From positions 93,755 to 157,754 of the forward strand of contig NZ_JAPENM010000012.1 of assembly GCF_026342035.1 (NCBI RefSeq): DNA of 64,000 nucleotides. The letters are read 5' to 3'. The number at the start of each line of letters is the position of its first letter. Positions within the stretch are counted from its first letter, which is position 1. The DNA comes from Aldersonia sp. NBC_00410 (GTDB lineage: Bacteria; Actinomycetota; Actinomycetes; Mycobacteriales; Mycobacteriaceae). Positions 30,575 to 40,256 of this stretch are shown one piece after another. Under the pieces are notes generated by a model that was not told where the DNA came from, did no database searches, and worked only from the letters and a program-made list of their open reading frames with translations. The position numbers and the translations under genes are program-made.

Positions 30575-32175
30575 CGGAGGGCGCCGATATCGGAGCGGGG
30601 CATCCGGACCGTGAAAACCGCTCCGCTCGAAGCAGAGTCGGTATCGGCGACGGAAACGCTCCCGCCGTGCTGTGCACTGACCAGACGTACAAGCGCCAGT
30701 CCGATGCCGCGCCCGCCCGGCACATCCGGCTTCGAGGTGACGCCGCGGGCGAAGATGGTGTCGCGCGCGTTCGCAGGGACGCCGGGTCCGGTATCGGTGA
30801 CTTCGACAAGCAGTTCGTCGTCGTCGCGCACCCGCACCTGCACCGTCGACTCGGTGCTGCCCTCACTGACGTCGACGGCGTTGTCCACGAGGTTACCGAG
30901 GATGGTGATGACATCGGTGGACAGGGCGGGTTCGAGCGCGCCGAGCCGGGAATCCGCGGTGAGTTCGAGGGCCACCCCGGACTCCGCGGCCAGCGACGTC
31001 TTCGCGATCAGCAGCGCCGCGACCGCCGGGTCGGCGATGCGGCGGGTGACCGCGTCGCTGATTTCGGCCCGTCGCCGGGTCAGGGTGCCGACGAAATCCG
31101 TCACTGCGTCGAACTCGCCGAGTTGGGTGAGGCCGGAAATGGTGTGCAGCTGATTGGCGAATTCGTGGGTCTGTGCCCGCAGCGTGTCGGTGACGCTCTT
31201 GTGCGAGGTGAGCTGGCTCTGCATTGCGGCCAGTTGCGTGGAATCGCGCATCGTCGTCACCGTGCCGATCCGCCGGCCGCGGCTCGACGCCGGCTGCCGG
31301 TTGAGCGCCAGCACGTGGTCACGGGTGGAAAGCACCACGTCGTGCTCGCTCGCCTCCGAGAGCAGAAACTCGCGAACCGTCGGATCCACGTCCACCTCGG
31401 TCAGATGCCGGCCAACCGCGTCGGTGGGTAACCCGAGCAGCTCCTGCGCGCTGTCGTTGAGCACGGTGATGCACCCGGCGTTGTCCACTGCCACCACGCC
31501 CTCCCGGATGCTGTGCAGCAACGCCTCACGATGGTCGGCGAGGCTGGCGATCTCGGCGACCGCGAGTCCGCGGGTGTCGCGTTCGAGCCGCCGGGCCAGC
31601 AGATACGAACCGATCAGTCCGAGTGCCGCGCCGATGCCGAGGTAGAGCAGCAGTTGCGCGCCGCCCGCGGTCAGCAGCTGCCACAACGACGGATAGCCCT
31701 CGCTGACCGCAACGACCGCAAGCACATTCCCGTCGATGTCCAGCACCGGAACGTGCCCCGCGATGGAGTGCACGTCATCCACGTCGAGATCACCGGACCA
31801 CGCCCGCCCGGTGGTCACATCGCTGCGTCCGAGATCGGCCGGCTCACCCCAGCGCGACGGGTCCGACGAAACCAGCACCGTCGCATCCGGTGTGACGATC
31901 TCGGCGAGGTCGGCGCCCGACAGGTCCACGGCACGGTCCACCTCCGGCGCGAGGACGCGCTCGGCGGCCGGGTTGTCGAGCTGATCGCGGACGATCGGGG
32001 TCGAGGCGAGGTTCTCGGCGACCGAGAGCATCCGCTGCGCCCGGATATCACCGAACTCGCTGGTCGACAGATGTACCGACACCGCGCCGACGGCACCGAG
32101 CACCACCGCGAGCACGACGATCTGGAGCAGCAGGAAGCGCGTCGCCACTCCGCTACCGATGAGCCGTGACCACAA
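30571..32175 (-). CDS. CitA/DcuS-type sensor histidine kinase
   Basis: A 534-residue membrane kinase. An N-terminal membrane helix (FLLLQIVVLAVVLGAVGAV) is followed by a periplasmic PAS/CACHE-like sensor domain, a second helix (LLLYLGIGAALGLIGSYLLA), a cytoplasmic PAS domain (VVAVDNAGCITVLNDSAQEL), the phospho-acceptor His337 in RAQTHEFANQLHTISGL, and an ATPase domain with LVDNAVDVSEG, TDTGPGVP and GRGIGLALV. This is the carboxylate-sensor subfamily. It is divergent from tctCBA, so the system probably senses citrate or another tricarboxylate and switches on uptake. Confidence 0.93.
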   Translation of the reverse strand: MWSRLIGSGVATRFLLLQIVVLAVVLGAVGAVSVHLSTSEFGDIRAQRMLSVAENLASTPIVRDQLDNPAAERVLAPEVDRAVDLSGADLAEIVTPDATVLVSSDPSRWGEPADLGRSDVTTGRAWSGDLDVDDVHSIAGHVPVLDIDGNVLAVVAVSEGYPSLWQLLTAGGAQLLLYLGIGAALGLIGSYLLARRLERDTRGLAVAEIASLADHREALLHSIREGVVAVDNAGCITVLNDSAQELLGLPTDAVGRHLTEVDVDPTVREFLLSEASEHDVVLSTRDHVLALNRQPASSRGRRIGTVTTMRDSTQLAAMQSQLTSHKSVTDTLRAQTHEFANQLHTISGLTQLGEFDAVTDFVGTLTRRRAEISDAVTRRIADPAVAALLIAKTSLAAESGVALELTADSRLGALEPALSTDVITILGNLVDNAVDVSEGSTESTVQVRVRDDDELLVEVTDTGPGVPANARDTIFARGVTSKPDVPGGRGIGLALVRLVSAQHGGSVSVADTDSASSGAVFTVRMPRSDIGALR

Positions 32176-32203
32176 AGAACTCTACTTTCATTGCGTCCGC
32201 ATT

Positions 32204-32219
32204 AGTGACCTACATCACT
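32204..32219. promoter_or_regulatory. Crp-like palindrome in the citA-tctC divergent promoter
   Basis: AGTGA - CCTACA - TCACT has the GTGA-N6-TCAC core of actinobacterial Crp/Cmr sites. It lies 29 nt from the kinase start and 51 nt before tctC. It could equally be the response regulator operator. Confidence 0.45.
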
Positions 32220-32270
32220 GACACCTTCAGTATTGCCTCTAGATCACACTCTGCGACGAAAGAGGAAGCT

Positions 32271-33257
32271 ATGTCGAGACGCAGACGCAGCGTCTGGCTC
32301 ACCGCGGTTCTCGCGCTGGTCGCGGTCCTGGTCGGTGGCTGCGGCGTCACCCGCGGCGACGACGAATCCGGCCTGCATCGGCTGCGCATGATGGTGCCGA
32401 ACAGCCCTGGCGGTGGCTACGACCTGACCGCGCGCACCGGGGTGAAGATCATGGAGGAAAACGACATCACCGGCCGGGTCGAGGTGTTCAACGTGATCGG
32501 CGCCGGCGGCACGGTCGCGATGGCGCGGTTGATGAACGAGCGCGGCAACGACGACCTGATGATGATGATGGGTCTCGGCGTGGTCGGCTCGGGCTACACC
32601 AACGGCGCGACGAATCGCGTCACCGACGCGACAGCGCTGGCCAAGGTGGTGGAGGAGCAGGAAGGCATTCTGGTCCCGGCCGACTCGCCGTACCAGACGG
32701 TCGGCGACCTGATCGCCGCGTGGAAGGCCGACCCGTCGTCGGTCACGATCGGCGGTGGCTCCTCACCGGGCGGACCGGACCACCTTTTCCCGATGCAGAC
32801 CGCGCAGGCGGCCGGCATCGATCCCAAGTCGGTCAACTTCGTCTCCTACGACGGGGGCGGTGATCTGCTCACCGCGCTGCTCGGTCAGAAGATCGATGCC
32901 GGCACGTCCGGTCTCGGCGAATACGTCGACCAGATCGAGGCAGGCCAGGTGCGCGTGCTCGCCGTTTCCGGGGCCGAGCGGGTGCCCGGCATCGACGCCC
33001 CCACGCTCACCGAGGCCGGCGTCGACCTGCAGTTCACCAACTGGCGCGGAATCCTCGCTCCGCCCGGCATTTCCGACGAAGCGCGGGCAGCCATGGTCGA
33101 TGCGCTCACCGAGCTGCACGACACCCCCGAGTGGAAGGAGGCGCTGGTGAAAAACGGTTGGACCGACGCGTTCGTCACCGGGCCCGAATTCGAACAATTT
33201 CTCGTCGAACAGGATCAGCGGGTCGGGTCCACGCTGACGGAACTGGGGTTGGCATGA
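32271..33257 (+). CDS. tctC: Tripartite tricarboxylate transporter substrate-binding lipoprotein
   Basis: A 328-residue periplasmic binding protein of the TctC (Bug) family. The signal peptide RRRRSVWLTAVLALVAVLVG ends in a lipobox with Cys24 (LVGGC), so it should be lipid-anchored outside the membrane. The mature part shows MMVPNSPGGGYDLTAR near its start and VIGAGGTVAMARLMN, GGGSSPGGPDHLF and SYDGGGDLLTALLG, the usual carboxylate-binding loops. AGAGGA precedes the ATG at 32271. First gene of tctCBA, probably under the divergent CitAB-type pair. Confidence 0.92.
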   Translation: MSRRRRSVWLTAVLALVAVLVGGCGVTRGDDESGLHRLRMMVPNSPGGGYDLTARTGVKIMEENDITGRVEVFNVIGAGGTVAMARLMNERGNDDLMMMMGLGVVGSGYTNGATNRVTDATALAKVVEEQEGILVPADSPYQTVGDLIAAWKADPSSVTIGGGSSPGGPDHLFPMQTAQAAGIDPKSVNFVSYDGGGDLLTALLGQKIDAGTSGLGEYVDQIEAGQVRVLAVSGAERVPGIDAPTLTEAGVDLQFTNWRGILAPPGISDEARAAMVDALTELHDTPEWKEALVKNGWTDAFVTGPEFEQFLVEQDQRVGSTLTELGLA

Positions 33258-33787
33258 GCGCACCGACGCACGACCGGATCGAGCCGCAGGAACCCGAGCC
33301 CAAGGTGATCGACAAGGCGCAGTTCGTCGTTTGCGGGGTGCTCGCCGCGGTGGGGACCTTTCTCATCGTCGACGCCGCCTCGCTGACCAACGCCTTCGCC
33401 AAGGTGGATCCGGTTGGCCCCAAGCTCTTTCCGATGGTGATCGGCATCGCGATGCTGATCTGCGCCGTGGCGTTCGCGGTCGCGATCATGCGCGGTTCCA
33501 CCGGTGCGGCCGAGGAGGGCGAGGACATCGATCTGTCCGAACCGAGCGACTGGCGCACCGTCGGCCAGCTGGTAGCGATCTTCGTCGCGACCATTCTGCT
33601 GATCGACTCACTCGGCTGGGCCATTACCGGAACATTCCTTTTCGCCGGTGCCGCAACGGTTCTCGGCAGCAAGCATTACGTGCGCAATATCGCCATCGGC
33701 GCCGTGCTCGCCTTCGGCAGCTTCTACATCTTCTACGTCGGGCTCGGCATCCCGCTGCCCGCAGGCATTCTCGACGGGATCTTGTGA
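33254..33787 (+). CDS. tctB: Tripartite tricarboxylate transporter small membrane subunit
   Basis: A 177-residue membrane protein with four predicted helices: [55 protein letters not shown] and the last pair ending near [15 protein letters not shown]. The [13 protein letters not shown] motif after helix 1 is typical of TctB. A charged loop rich in Glu/Asp separates the helix pairs. The ATG overlaps the tctC stop (ATGA), showing translational coupling. Confidence 0.9.
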   Translation: MSAPTHDRIEPQEPEPKVIDKAQFVVCGVLAAVGTFLIVDAASLTNAFAKVDPVGPKLFPMVIGIAMLICAVAFAVAIMRGSTGAAEEGEDIDLSEPSDWRTVGQLVAIFVATILLIDSLGWAITGTFLFAGAATVLGSKHYVRNIAIGAVLAFGSFYIFYVGLGIPLPAGILDGIL

Positions 33788-33788
33788 C

Positions 33789-35321
33789 ATGGACAATCTG
33801 AGTTGGCTGCTGGAGGGCTTCTCCCAGGCAGCGACGCCAATGAACCTGCTCTACGCCTGCCTCGGCGTGCTGCTGGGCACCGCGGTCGGCGTGCTGCCCG
33901 GCATCGGGCCGGCGATGACGGTGGCGCTGCTGCTGCCGGTCACCTACAACGTCAGCCCGAGCGCGGCGTTCATCATGTTCGCCGGTATCTACTACGGCGG
34001 CATGTACGGCGGCTCCACGACCTCGATCCTGCTCAACACCCCGGGCGAGTCCTCGTCGGTGATCACCGCGATCGAGGGCAACAAGATGGCCAAGGCGGGC
34101 AGAGCGGCGCAAGCGCTCGCGACCGCGGCGATCGGTTCGTTCGTCGCGGGGTCGATCGGCACGATGCTGCTGGTGCTGTTCGCGCCGTGGGTGTCGAGTT
34201 TCGCGGTGACGCTCGGGGCGCCGTCGTATCTGGCGATCATGCTGCTCGCGCTCGTCGCCGTCACCGCGATTCTCGGTAGTTCCAAGCTGCGTGGCGTCAT
34301 CTCGCTGCTGCTCGGTCTCGCGATCGGCCTGGTCGGCATCGACTTCCTCACCGGGCAGCCGCGCGCCACGTTCGGCCTCCCGCAACTCTCCGACGGCATC
34401 GACATCGTGATCGTCGCGGTCGCGGTCTTCGCACTCGGCGAAGCGCTCTGGGTGGCCGCGCATCTGCGCCGCCGTCCGGTCGAGGTGATCCCGGTCGGCC
34501 GGCCTTGGATGGGGCGCAGCGACTGGAAGCGGTCCTGGAAGCCGTGGCTGCGCGGCACTGCCTATGGTTTCCCGTTCGGCGCGCTGCCCGCCGGTGGCGC
34601 GGAGTTGCCGACCTTCCTGTCCTACATCACCGAGAAGAAGCTCTCCAAGCACAAGGACGAGTTCGGCAAGGGCGCGATCGAAGGCGTCGCGGGTCCGGAG
34701 GCGGCCAACAACGCCTCCGCCGCGGGCACCCTGGTGCCGATGCTGTCGCTCGGTCTGCCGACCAACGCCACCGCCGCGGTGATGCTGACCGCGTTCGTCT
34801 CCTATGGCATCCAGCCGGGCCCGACGCTGTTCGAGAAGGAACCGCTGCTGATCTGGACGCTGATCGCGAGCCTGTTCATCGGCAACTTCCTGCTGCTGGT
34901 GCTGAACCTGCCGCTGGCCCCGCTGTGGGCGAAGCTGCTGCGCACGCCGCGGCCCTACCTGTACGCGGGCATCCTGTTCTTCGCCACGCTCGGCGCCTAT
35001 GCGGTGAATCTGCAGCCGCTCGACCTCGCGCTGCTGCTGGTGTTCGGCCTGCTCGGGCTGATGATGCGCCGCTTCGGACTGCCGGTGCTGCCGCTGATCA
35101 TCGGCGTGATCCTCGGACCGCGGATCGAGCGGCAGCTGCGCCAGACCCTGCAGCTCGGCGGCGGCGACTGGAGCAGCCTGTTCAGCGAGCCGGTCGCGGT
35201 GATCGTCTACGTGCTGATCGTCGGGTTGTTGGCCCTGCCGGCAATCGTGCAGCTGATCCGCCATCGCCGCCCGGAGGCGACGGTGCAGGAAATGATCGAA
35301 AGGGAGCGTGAGGACGCATGA
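33789..35321 (+). CDS. tctA: Tripartite tricarboxylate transporter large membrane subunit
   Basis: A 510-residue membrane protein with about 11-12 helices that forms the sodium- or proton-coupled transport channel. The diagnostic TctA signature is near the N-terminus: [17 protein letters not shown] followed by [21 protein letters not shown] second symmetric half has [18 protein letters not shown] and a repeat of the small-residue pattern ([18 protein letters not shown]). The ATG at 33789 starts 1 nt after the tctB stop. Confidence 0.94.
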   Translation: MDNLSWLLEGFSQAATPMNLLYACLGVLLGTAVGVLPGIGPAMTVALLLPVTYNVSPSAAFIMFAGIYYGGMYGGSTTSILLNTPGESSSVITAIEGNKMAKAGRAAQALATAAIGSFVAGSIGTMLLVLFAPWVSSFAVTLGAPSYLAIMLLALVAVTAILGSSKLRGVISLLLGLAIGLVGIDFLTGQPRATFGLPQLSDGIDIVIVAVAVFALGEALWVAAHLRRRPVEVIPVGRPWMGRSDWKRSWKPWLRGTAYGFPFGALPAGGAELPTFLSYITEKKLSKHKDEFGKGAIEGVAGPEAANNASAAGTLVPMLSLGLPTNATAAVMLTAFVSYGIQPGPTLFEKEPLLIWTLIASLFIGNFLLLVLNLPLAPLWAKLLRTPRPYLYAGILFFATLGAYAVNLQPLDLALLLVFGLLGLMMRRFGLPVLPLIIGVILGPRIERQLRQTLQLGGGDWSSLFSEPVAVIVYVLIVGLLALPAIVQLIRHRRPEATVQEMIEREREDA

Positions 35322-35707
35322 TCGTCATCGGATTCAGTGCGGACGAGTACGGCTCAGCCGCCCTCGAGCACGGCATCGCCGAGGCGAAAGCGCGCGGGAC
35401 CTCGCTGCGGGTGATCAACTCGTCCAAGGGCGACTCGTGGTCCGACCCGAAGTTCGCCTCGCACGACGGCGTGGCCCGGCTCGAGGAGGCGCTCGCCGCC
35501 AGCGGCGTCCCGCACGAGATCCACCAGGAGGTGGGTTTGGACGTGGTGGACACGTTGCTCCATGCAATGACTGCCGACGACGCCGAACTGCTGGTCATCG
35601 GCATCCGGCACCGCACCCCGGTGGGTAAACTGCTGCTCGGCAGCACCGCGCAGCGTGTGCTGCTGAATTGTCCGAAGCCGATCCTGGCGGTGAAGCCGGC
35701 GGACTAG
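35318..35707 (+). CDS. Universal stress protein (UspA family)
   Basis: A 129-residue single Usp domain. It opens [20 protein letters not shown] and has the nucleotide-binding end [22 protein letters not shown] followed by PILAVKP. The usual G-x2-G-x9-G(S/T) loop is only partly kept, so ATP binding is uncertain. The ATG overlaps the tctA stop (ATGA), so it is the last gene of the tctCBA operon. Usp domains are often linked to transporters as accessory regulators. Confidence 0.88.
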   Translation: MIVIGFSADEYGSAALEHGIAEAKARGTSLRVINSSKGDSWSDPKFASHDGVARLEEALAASGVPHEIHQEVGLDVVDTLLHAMTADDAELLVIGIRHRTPVGKLLLGSTAQRVLLNCPKPILAVKPAD

Positions 35708-35713
35708 CGGTGG

Positions 35714-35748
35714 GCGATTTCCTGCCCGAGCACGGCGTCTGGCACAAT
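35714..35748 (+). promoter_or_regulatory. rpsP operon promoter, twin of the rplS promoter
   Basis: The block starts GCGATTTC and ends CGTCTGGCACAAT, 35 nt in total. CACAAT at 35743 is the -10 box with a TGG extension. The rplS promoter at 41139-41173 has the same ends at the same spacing. A leader of about 125 nt separates it from rpsP. Confidence 0.72.
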
Positions 35749-35879
35749 GGAACGCTGTTCGCCCGTCTCCGGTTCCGTACCGCGCGGCGGTCACAACACC
35801 CATCTCAACGCAAAACCGGGCACGCATGCCATGCGCGCCGCCGAATTGCGCCGTGACCAACCAAAAGGAAGCGCCACTC

Positions 35880-36311
35880 ATGGCTGTCAAGATCAAGCTC
35901 ACCCGTCTCGGCAAGATCCGCAACCCGCAGTACCGCGTCGTCGTCGCGGACTCGCGCACCCGCCGGGACGGCCGGTCCATCGAGACCATCGGCAAGTACC
36001 ACCCGAAGGAAGACCCGTCGCTCATCGAGATCGATTCCGAGCGCGCCCAGTACTGGCTCGGTGTTGGCGCCCAGCCGACCGAGCCGGTGCAGCGCCTGCT
36101 CGAGATCACCGGTGACTGGCAGAAGTACAAGGGCCTCCCGGGCACCGAGGGCACGCTGCGCAAGGCGGCGGAGAAGCCGAGCAAGCTCGATCTGTTCAAC
36201 GCTGCGCTCGCGCAGGCCGATTCCGAGCCGGCCGCCGCTGCGACCACCCCGAAGAAGAAGTCTGCGAAAGCCGACGAGGCCACCGAGGGCACCGAGGCTG
36301 CACAGCAGTGA
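35880..36311 (+). CDS. rpsP: 30S ribosomal protein S16
   Basis: A 143-residue S16 with the N-terminal signature [20 protein letters not shown], then [14 protein letters not shown] and [17 protein letters not shown]. Beyond about residue 100 an Ala/Lys/Glu-rich tail extends it well past the E. coli protein (82 residues), as in other actinobacteria. AAGGAAG precedes the ATG at 35880 with 9-nt spacing. First gene of an rpsP-khpA-rimM-trmD operon for 30S assembly and tRNA methylation. Confidence 0.96.
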   Translation: MAVKIKLTRLGKIRNPQYRVVVADSRTRRDGRSIETIGKYHPKEDPSLIEIDSERAQYWLGVGAQPTEPVQRLLEITGDWQKYKGLPGTEGTLRKAAEKPSKLDLFNAALAQADSEPAAAATTPKKKSAKADEATEGTEAAQQ

Positions 36312-36550
36312 GCACCGTTGTCGCCGACGCTGTAGAGCATCTCGTTCGCGGTATCGTCGCCAACCCCGATGACGTTCGCGTCGAGCTGATCACCGGCCGT
36401 CGCGGCCGCACCATCGAGGTGCACGTCCACCCGGACGACCTCGGCAAGGTGATCGGTCGCGGCGGGCGCACCGCCACCGCGTTGCGCACCCTCGTCTCCG
36501 GTATCGGCGGACGCGGGATTCGCGTCGACGTCGTCGATACCGACCGCTGA
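36308..36550 (+). CDS. khpA: KH-domain RNA-binding protein KhpA
   Basis: An 80-residue single KH domain. The RNA-binding loop is [15 protein letters not shown], preceded by [13 protein letters not shown] strands (here [12 protein letters not shown]). Matches M. tuberculosis Rv2908c, which is also 80 residues and lies between rpsP and rimM. KhpA proteins bind structured RNA and affect cell elongation in other Gram-positive bacteria. The GTG start overlaps the rpsP stop (GTGA). Confidence 0.92.
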   Translation: MSTVVADAVEHLVRGIVANPDDVRVELITGRRGRTIEVHVHPDDLGKVIGRGGRTATALRTLVSGIGGRGIRVDVVDTDR

Positions 36551-36599
36551 CCAGGCAAGCACCCGACGACGGGGGCTCGAGGACTAGGGGACAGCGCCG

Positions 36600-37118
36600 A
36601 TGGAACTCGTAGTCGGCCGTGTCGCCAGGTCGCACGGCATTCGCGGCGAACTCGTCGTGGAGATCCGCACCGACGAGCCCGAACTGCGCTTTGCCGTCGG
36701 CACGGTGCTGCGCGGCCGGAAGCCGAAGTCGGCGCAGACAACCGAATACACCGTCACAGCCGCCCGGGAGCATTCCGGGCGGCTGTTGCTGTCCGTGGAC
36801 GGTGTGGTCGACCGCAACACCGCCGACGAACTGCGTGGGACGTTGTTCGTCGTCGATACCGCGGATCTGCCGCAGGGCGATGATCCCGATGCTTTCTACG
36901 ACCACGAGCTCGAGGGACTTGCGGTGCGCCTCGTCGACGGAACCGCGCTCGGCACCGTGACCGAGGTGCTGCATTCCGCGGCGGGGGAGCTGCTTTCGGT
37001 GCGGGCCGCCGGCGACGGTCGCGAGATCCTGATCCCGTTCGTCACCGACATCGTGCCGGAGGTGTCGCTGGCCGACGGCGTCGTGGTCGATCCCCCCGAT
37101 GGCCTGTTGGACGTCTGA
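36600..37118 (+). CDS. rimM: 16S rRNA processing protein RimM
   Basis: A 172-residue 30S assembly factor that binds ribosomal protein S19. It begins MELVVGRVARSHGIRGELVV and has the RimM N domain (LLLSVDGVVDRNTADELRG) and a PRC-barrel C domain (FYDHELEGLAVRLVDGTALG, ILIPFVTDIVPEV). Starts 49 nt after khpA and overlaps trmD by one nucleotide (TGATG). Confidence 0.95.
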   Translation: MELVVGRVARSHGIRGELVVEIRTDEPELRFAVGTVLRGRKPKSAQTTEYTVTAAREHSGRLLLSVDGVVDRNTADELRGTLFVVDTADLPQGDDPDAFYDHELEGLAVRLVDGTALGTVTEVLHSAAGELLSVRAAGDGREILIPFVTDIVPEVSLADGVVVDPPDGLLDV

Positions 37119-37828
37119 TGCGTCTCGACGTCGTCACGATCTTTCCCGAATATCTCGAACCACTGCGAACGGCGTTGCTCGGCAAGGCAATCGAACGCGG
37201 TCTGATCCAGCTCGGGGTGCACGATCTGCGGCGCTGGACGCACGATGTGCACAAGGCGGTCGACGACTCGCCGTACGGCGGCGGCCCCGGAATGGTGATG
37301 AAGCCGACCGTCTGGGGCGATGCACTCGACGAGGTCTGCACCGCGGAGACCCTGCTGGTCGTGCCGACCCCGGCGGGCGTGCCGTTCACCCAGGCGACGG
37401 CGCAGCGCTGGACCGGCGAGCAGCACATCGTCTTCGCCTGCGGGCGGTACGAGGGCATCGATCAGCGGGTGTTCGACGACGCCGCGCGGCGCATGCGCGT
37501 CGAGGAAGTCAGCATCGGTGACTACGTGCTGATCGGCGGCGAGGCGGCGGTGCTCGTGATGACCGAGGCCGTCGTGCGGCTGCTGCCCGGTGTGCTCGGC
37601 AATCAGCTGTCGCATCAAGAGGATTCGTTCGCCAGTGACTCCGCTCTCGGCGGCCTGCTGGAAGGGCCCAGCTATACCCGCCCGGTCAGCTGGCGCGGCC
37701 TCGACGTGCCCCCGATTCTGCTGTCGGGCGACCACGCGAAGGTGGCCGCCTGGCGCCGCGAACAGTCCGTGCAGCGCACCGCGCAGCGCAGGCCCGATCT
37801 GTTGCGCGACGATCCGCACACCGACTGA
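37118..37828 (+). CDS. trmD: tRNA (guanine-37-N1)-methyltransferase
   Basis: A 236-residue SPOUT methyltransferase that methylates G37 and prevents frameshifting. It begins MRLDVVTIFPEYLEPLRTAL. Motifs are DDSPYGGGPGMVMKP (catalytic Asp region), FACGRYEGIDQRVFD, and the AdoMet-binding trefoil knot SIGDYVLIGGEAAVLVMTEA. The C-terminal helix WRREQSVQRTAQRRPDLL is present. ATG overlaps the rimM stop. Confidence 0.96.
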   Translation: MRLDVVTIFPEYLEPLRTALLGKAIERGLIQLGVHDLRRWTHDVHKAVDDSPYGGGPGMVMKPTVWGDALDEVCTAETLLVVPTPAGVPFTQATAQRWTGEQHIVFACGRYEGIDQRVFDDAARRMRVEEVSIGDYVLIGGEAAVLVMTEAVVRLLPGVLGNQLSHQEDSFASDSALGGLLEGPSYTRPVSWRGLDVPPILLSGDHAKVAAWRREQSVQRTAQRRPDLLRDDPHTD

Positions 37829-37870
37829 CCCCGTACCCATCGCGGCGCCCGGACTGTCCGCCGTCGCCGG

Positions 37871-37876
37871 TAGTGT
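37871..37876 (+). promoter_or_regulatory. -10 hexamer of a likely leaderless tex transcript
   Basis: TAGTGT ends 8 nt before the GTG at 37885, and no Shine-Dalgarno sequence is visible. Confidence 0.45.
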
Positions 37877-37884
37877 CTGACCGC

Positions 37885-40227
37885 GTGACGACAGCGCTAC
37901 AGAGTGTGAACAGCCGGATCGCCGAGGAACTCGCGGTCGGGAACGATCAAGTCCGTGCCGCGGTCGACCTGCTCGATGCCGGCTCGACGGTGCCGTTCAT
38001 CGCCCGCTACCGCAAGGAAGCAACGGCGGGCCTCGACGACGCTCAGCTGCGGCAGCTCGAAGAGCGGCTGCGCTATCTGCGCGAGCTCGACGAGCGTCGC
38101 TCGACGATCCTCGAATCGATCGCGTCCCAGGGCAAGCTCGACGATGTCCTGCGCGGACAGCTCATGGCCGCCGAGACCAAGGCCCGACTCGAAGACATCT
38201 ATCTGCCCTACAAGCCCAAGCGGCGCACCAAGGCGCAGATCGCACGCGAGGCGGGACACGAGCCGGTCGCGGATGCACTGATCGGCGATCCGACCACGGA
38301 GCCGGCCACCTTCTCCGCCGAACAGCTCGACGGCGCGCGGGCGATCCTGGTCGAGCGGTTCGCCGAGGATGCCGATCTGGTTGGTGAGCTGCGCGAAACC
38401 ATGTGGCAGCGTGGGCAACTGCGCTCCGCGGTGCGGGCAGGTAAGGAGGAGGCGGGCGCGAAATTCGCCGACTACTTCGACTTCGCCGAGCCGTTCGCCT
38501 CGCTGCCGTCGCATCGCATCCTGGCGATGCTGCGCGGCGAGAAGGAGGAGGTGCTCGCCGTCTCCCTCGATGCGGACACCGAGGAACCAGAACCCGGTAC
38601 CAGGACCGTCTATGAGCAGCGCATCGCGGCGCGCTTCGGCATCGCCGACCGCGGCCGCGCCGCGGACGGGTGGCTGCTCGACACGGTGCGCTGGGCCTGG
38701 CGCACCAAGTTCTCCATCGGTCTGGGCGTCGACATCCGGATGCGGTTGCGACAGTCGGCGGAGAAGGACGCGGTCGACGTATTCGCGGCGAACCTGCGCG
38801 ACCTGCTGCTCGCCGCGCCGGCCGGGACGCGCACCACGATGGGTCTCGATCCGGGCTACCGCACCGGTGTCAAGGTGGCCGTGGTGGACGGCACCGGAAA
38901 GGTGCTCGCCACCGAGGTCATCTATCCGCACAAGCCGCAGGGGCAGACGGAGAAATCGCTCGCCGTGCTGGGGGCGATCGTCGCGCGCTTCGGTGTCGAG
39001 TTGATCGCGATCGGCAACGGCACGGCCTCGCGCGAGACGGACGCGCTTGCCACCGAGCTGATTTCGCGGATGCAGAGCGCCGGCACCGAGCAGAAGCTCA
39101 GCAAGATCGTGGTGTCGGAGGCCGGCGCGTCGGTGTATTCCGCCTCCGCGTACGCCACCCGCGAGCTGCCGGACATGGATGTGTCGTTGCGCGGTGCGGT
39201 GTCGATCGCGCGGCGCCTGCAGGATCCGCTGGCCGAGCTGGTGAAGATCGATCCGAAATCGATCGGTGTCGGCCAGTACCAGCACGACGTGTCCGAGTCG
39301 CTGCTCGCCCGGTCGCTCGGCGCGGTCGTGGAGGACGCGGTGAACGCCGTCGGCGTCGACGTCAACACCGCTTCGGTGCCGTTGCTCGCGCGAGTGTCCG
39401 GCATCGCCGAGGGGCTCGCCGAGAGCATCGTCGCGCACCGTGACCAGAACGGTGCGTTCCGTGACCGCAAGGGCCTCAAGGACGTGCCCCGGCTCGGTCC
39501 CAAGGCGTTCGAACAGTGCGCGGGCTTCCTGCGGATCGGTGACGGCGCCGACCCGCTCGACTCGTCGGCGGTCCACCCGGAGGCCTATCCGGTGGTGCGG
39601 CGAATCGTCGCGGCCACCGGCGCCGGCGTGCGGGATCTGCTCGGCAACAGTGTGGTGCTGCGCGGACTGTCGCCCGGCGATTTCACCGACGAGCGGTTCG
39701 GTGTGCCGACGGTCACCGACATCATCGCCGAACTGGAGAAGCCCGGCCGTGACCCGCGACCGGAGTTCAAGACGGCGACGTTCGCCGCGGGCGTAGAGAA
39801 GGTCGCCGACCTGTTGCCCGGCATGACGCTGGAGGGCGTGGTCACGAACGTGGCCGCGTTCGGTGCGTTCGTCGACGTGGGTGTGCACCAGGACGGGCTG
39901 GTGCACGTCTCGGCGATGTCGCACAACTTCGTAAAGGATCCGCGCGAGGTCGTGAAGTCCGGTGACGTGGTCACCGTGAAGGTGCTCGACGTGGACGTGG
40001 CTCGCCAGCGCATCTCGCTGACGCTGCGGCTGGACGACGAGGTGGGCGCGGGTAAGCCCGCCGCGGGCGGCGGTGATCGGCAGGCACGGCGACCGGGCGG
40101 GCGACGTGCGGACGGGCGCAACGTCGCCAAGGACGGTGGCAAGCGCAAGAGCCCGTCCGGAGGCGACCGCCCCTCGGCGACCGGTTCGATGGCCGATGCG
40201 CTCCGCAAGGCCGGTTTCGGGCGGTAG
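37885..40227 (+). CDS. Tex-family RNA-binding transcription accessory protein
   Basis: A 780-residue Tex/Spt6-like protein. It has the Tex N region (VPFIARYRKEATAGLDDAQL), a YqgF-like nuclease fold (GLDPGYRTGVKVAVVDGTGK), two helix-hairpin-helix motifs (ASVPLLARVSGIAEGLAESIV and LKDVPRLGPKAFEQCAGFLRI), and an S1 domain near residues 650-720 (LEGVVTNVAAFGAFVDVGVHQDGLVH). A Gly/Arg/Lys-rich tail follows. GTG 37885 is preferred because of the TAGTGT box 8 nt upstream; GTG 37873 would add four residues. Likely binds nucleic acids at transcribing polymerase. Confidence 0.92.
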   Translation: MTTALQSVNSRIAEELAVGNDQVRAAVDLLDAGSTVPFIARYRKEATAGLDDAQLRQLEERLRYLRELDERRSTILESIASQGKLDDVLRGQLMAAETKARLEDIYLPYKPKRRTKAQIAREAGHEPVADALIGDPTTEPATFSAEQLDGARAILVERFAEDADLVGELRETMWQRGQLRSAVRAGKEEAGAKFADYFDFAEPFASLPSHRILAMLRGEKEEVLAVSLDADTEEPEPGTRTVYEQRIAARFGIADRGRAADGWLLDTVRWAWRTKFSIGLGVDIRMRLRQSAEKDAVDVFAANLRDLLLAAPAGTRTTMGLDPGYRTGVKVAVVDGTGKVLATEVIYPHKPQGQTEKSLAVLGAIVARFGVELIAIGNGTASRETDALATELISRMQSAGTEQKLSKIVVSEAGASVYSASAYATRELPDMDVSLRGAVSIARRLQDPLAELVKIDPKSIGVGQYQHDVSESLLARSLGAVVEDAVNAVGVDVNTASVPLLARVSGIAEGLAESIVAHRDQNGAFRDRKGLKDVPRLGPKAFEQCAGFLRIGDGADPLDSSAVHPEAYPVVRRIVAATGAGVRDLLGNSVVLRGLSPGDFTDERFGVPTVTDIIAELEKPGRDPRPEFKTATFAAGVEKVADLLPGMTLEGVVTNVAAFGAFVDVGVHQDGLVHVSAMSHNFVKDPREVVKSGDVVTVKVLDVDVARQRISLTLRLDDEVGAGKPAAGGGDRQARRPGGRRADGRNVAKDGGKRKSPSGGDRPSATGSMADALRKAGFGR

Positions 40228-40256
40228 CGTCAGCCCAAGCGGAGCGGGAGTCGGCG

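Noticed and set aside
24296..36000. Genomic island carrying an integrase or transposase
   Set aside because: Several accessory genes are present, but no integrase, transposase, tRNA or attachment repeat is visible, and base composition looks uniform by eye.
37897..39924. 675-codon minus-strand open frame
   Set aside because: It is a shadow of tex; the plus-strand product has clear motifs.
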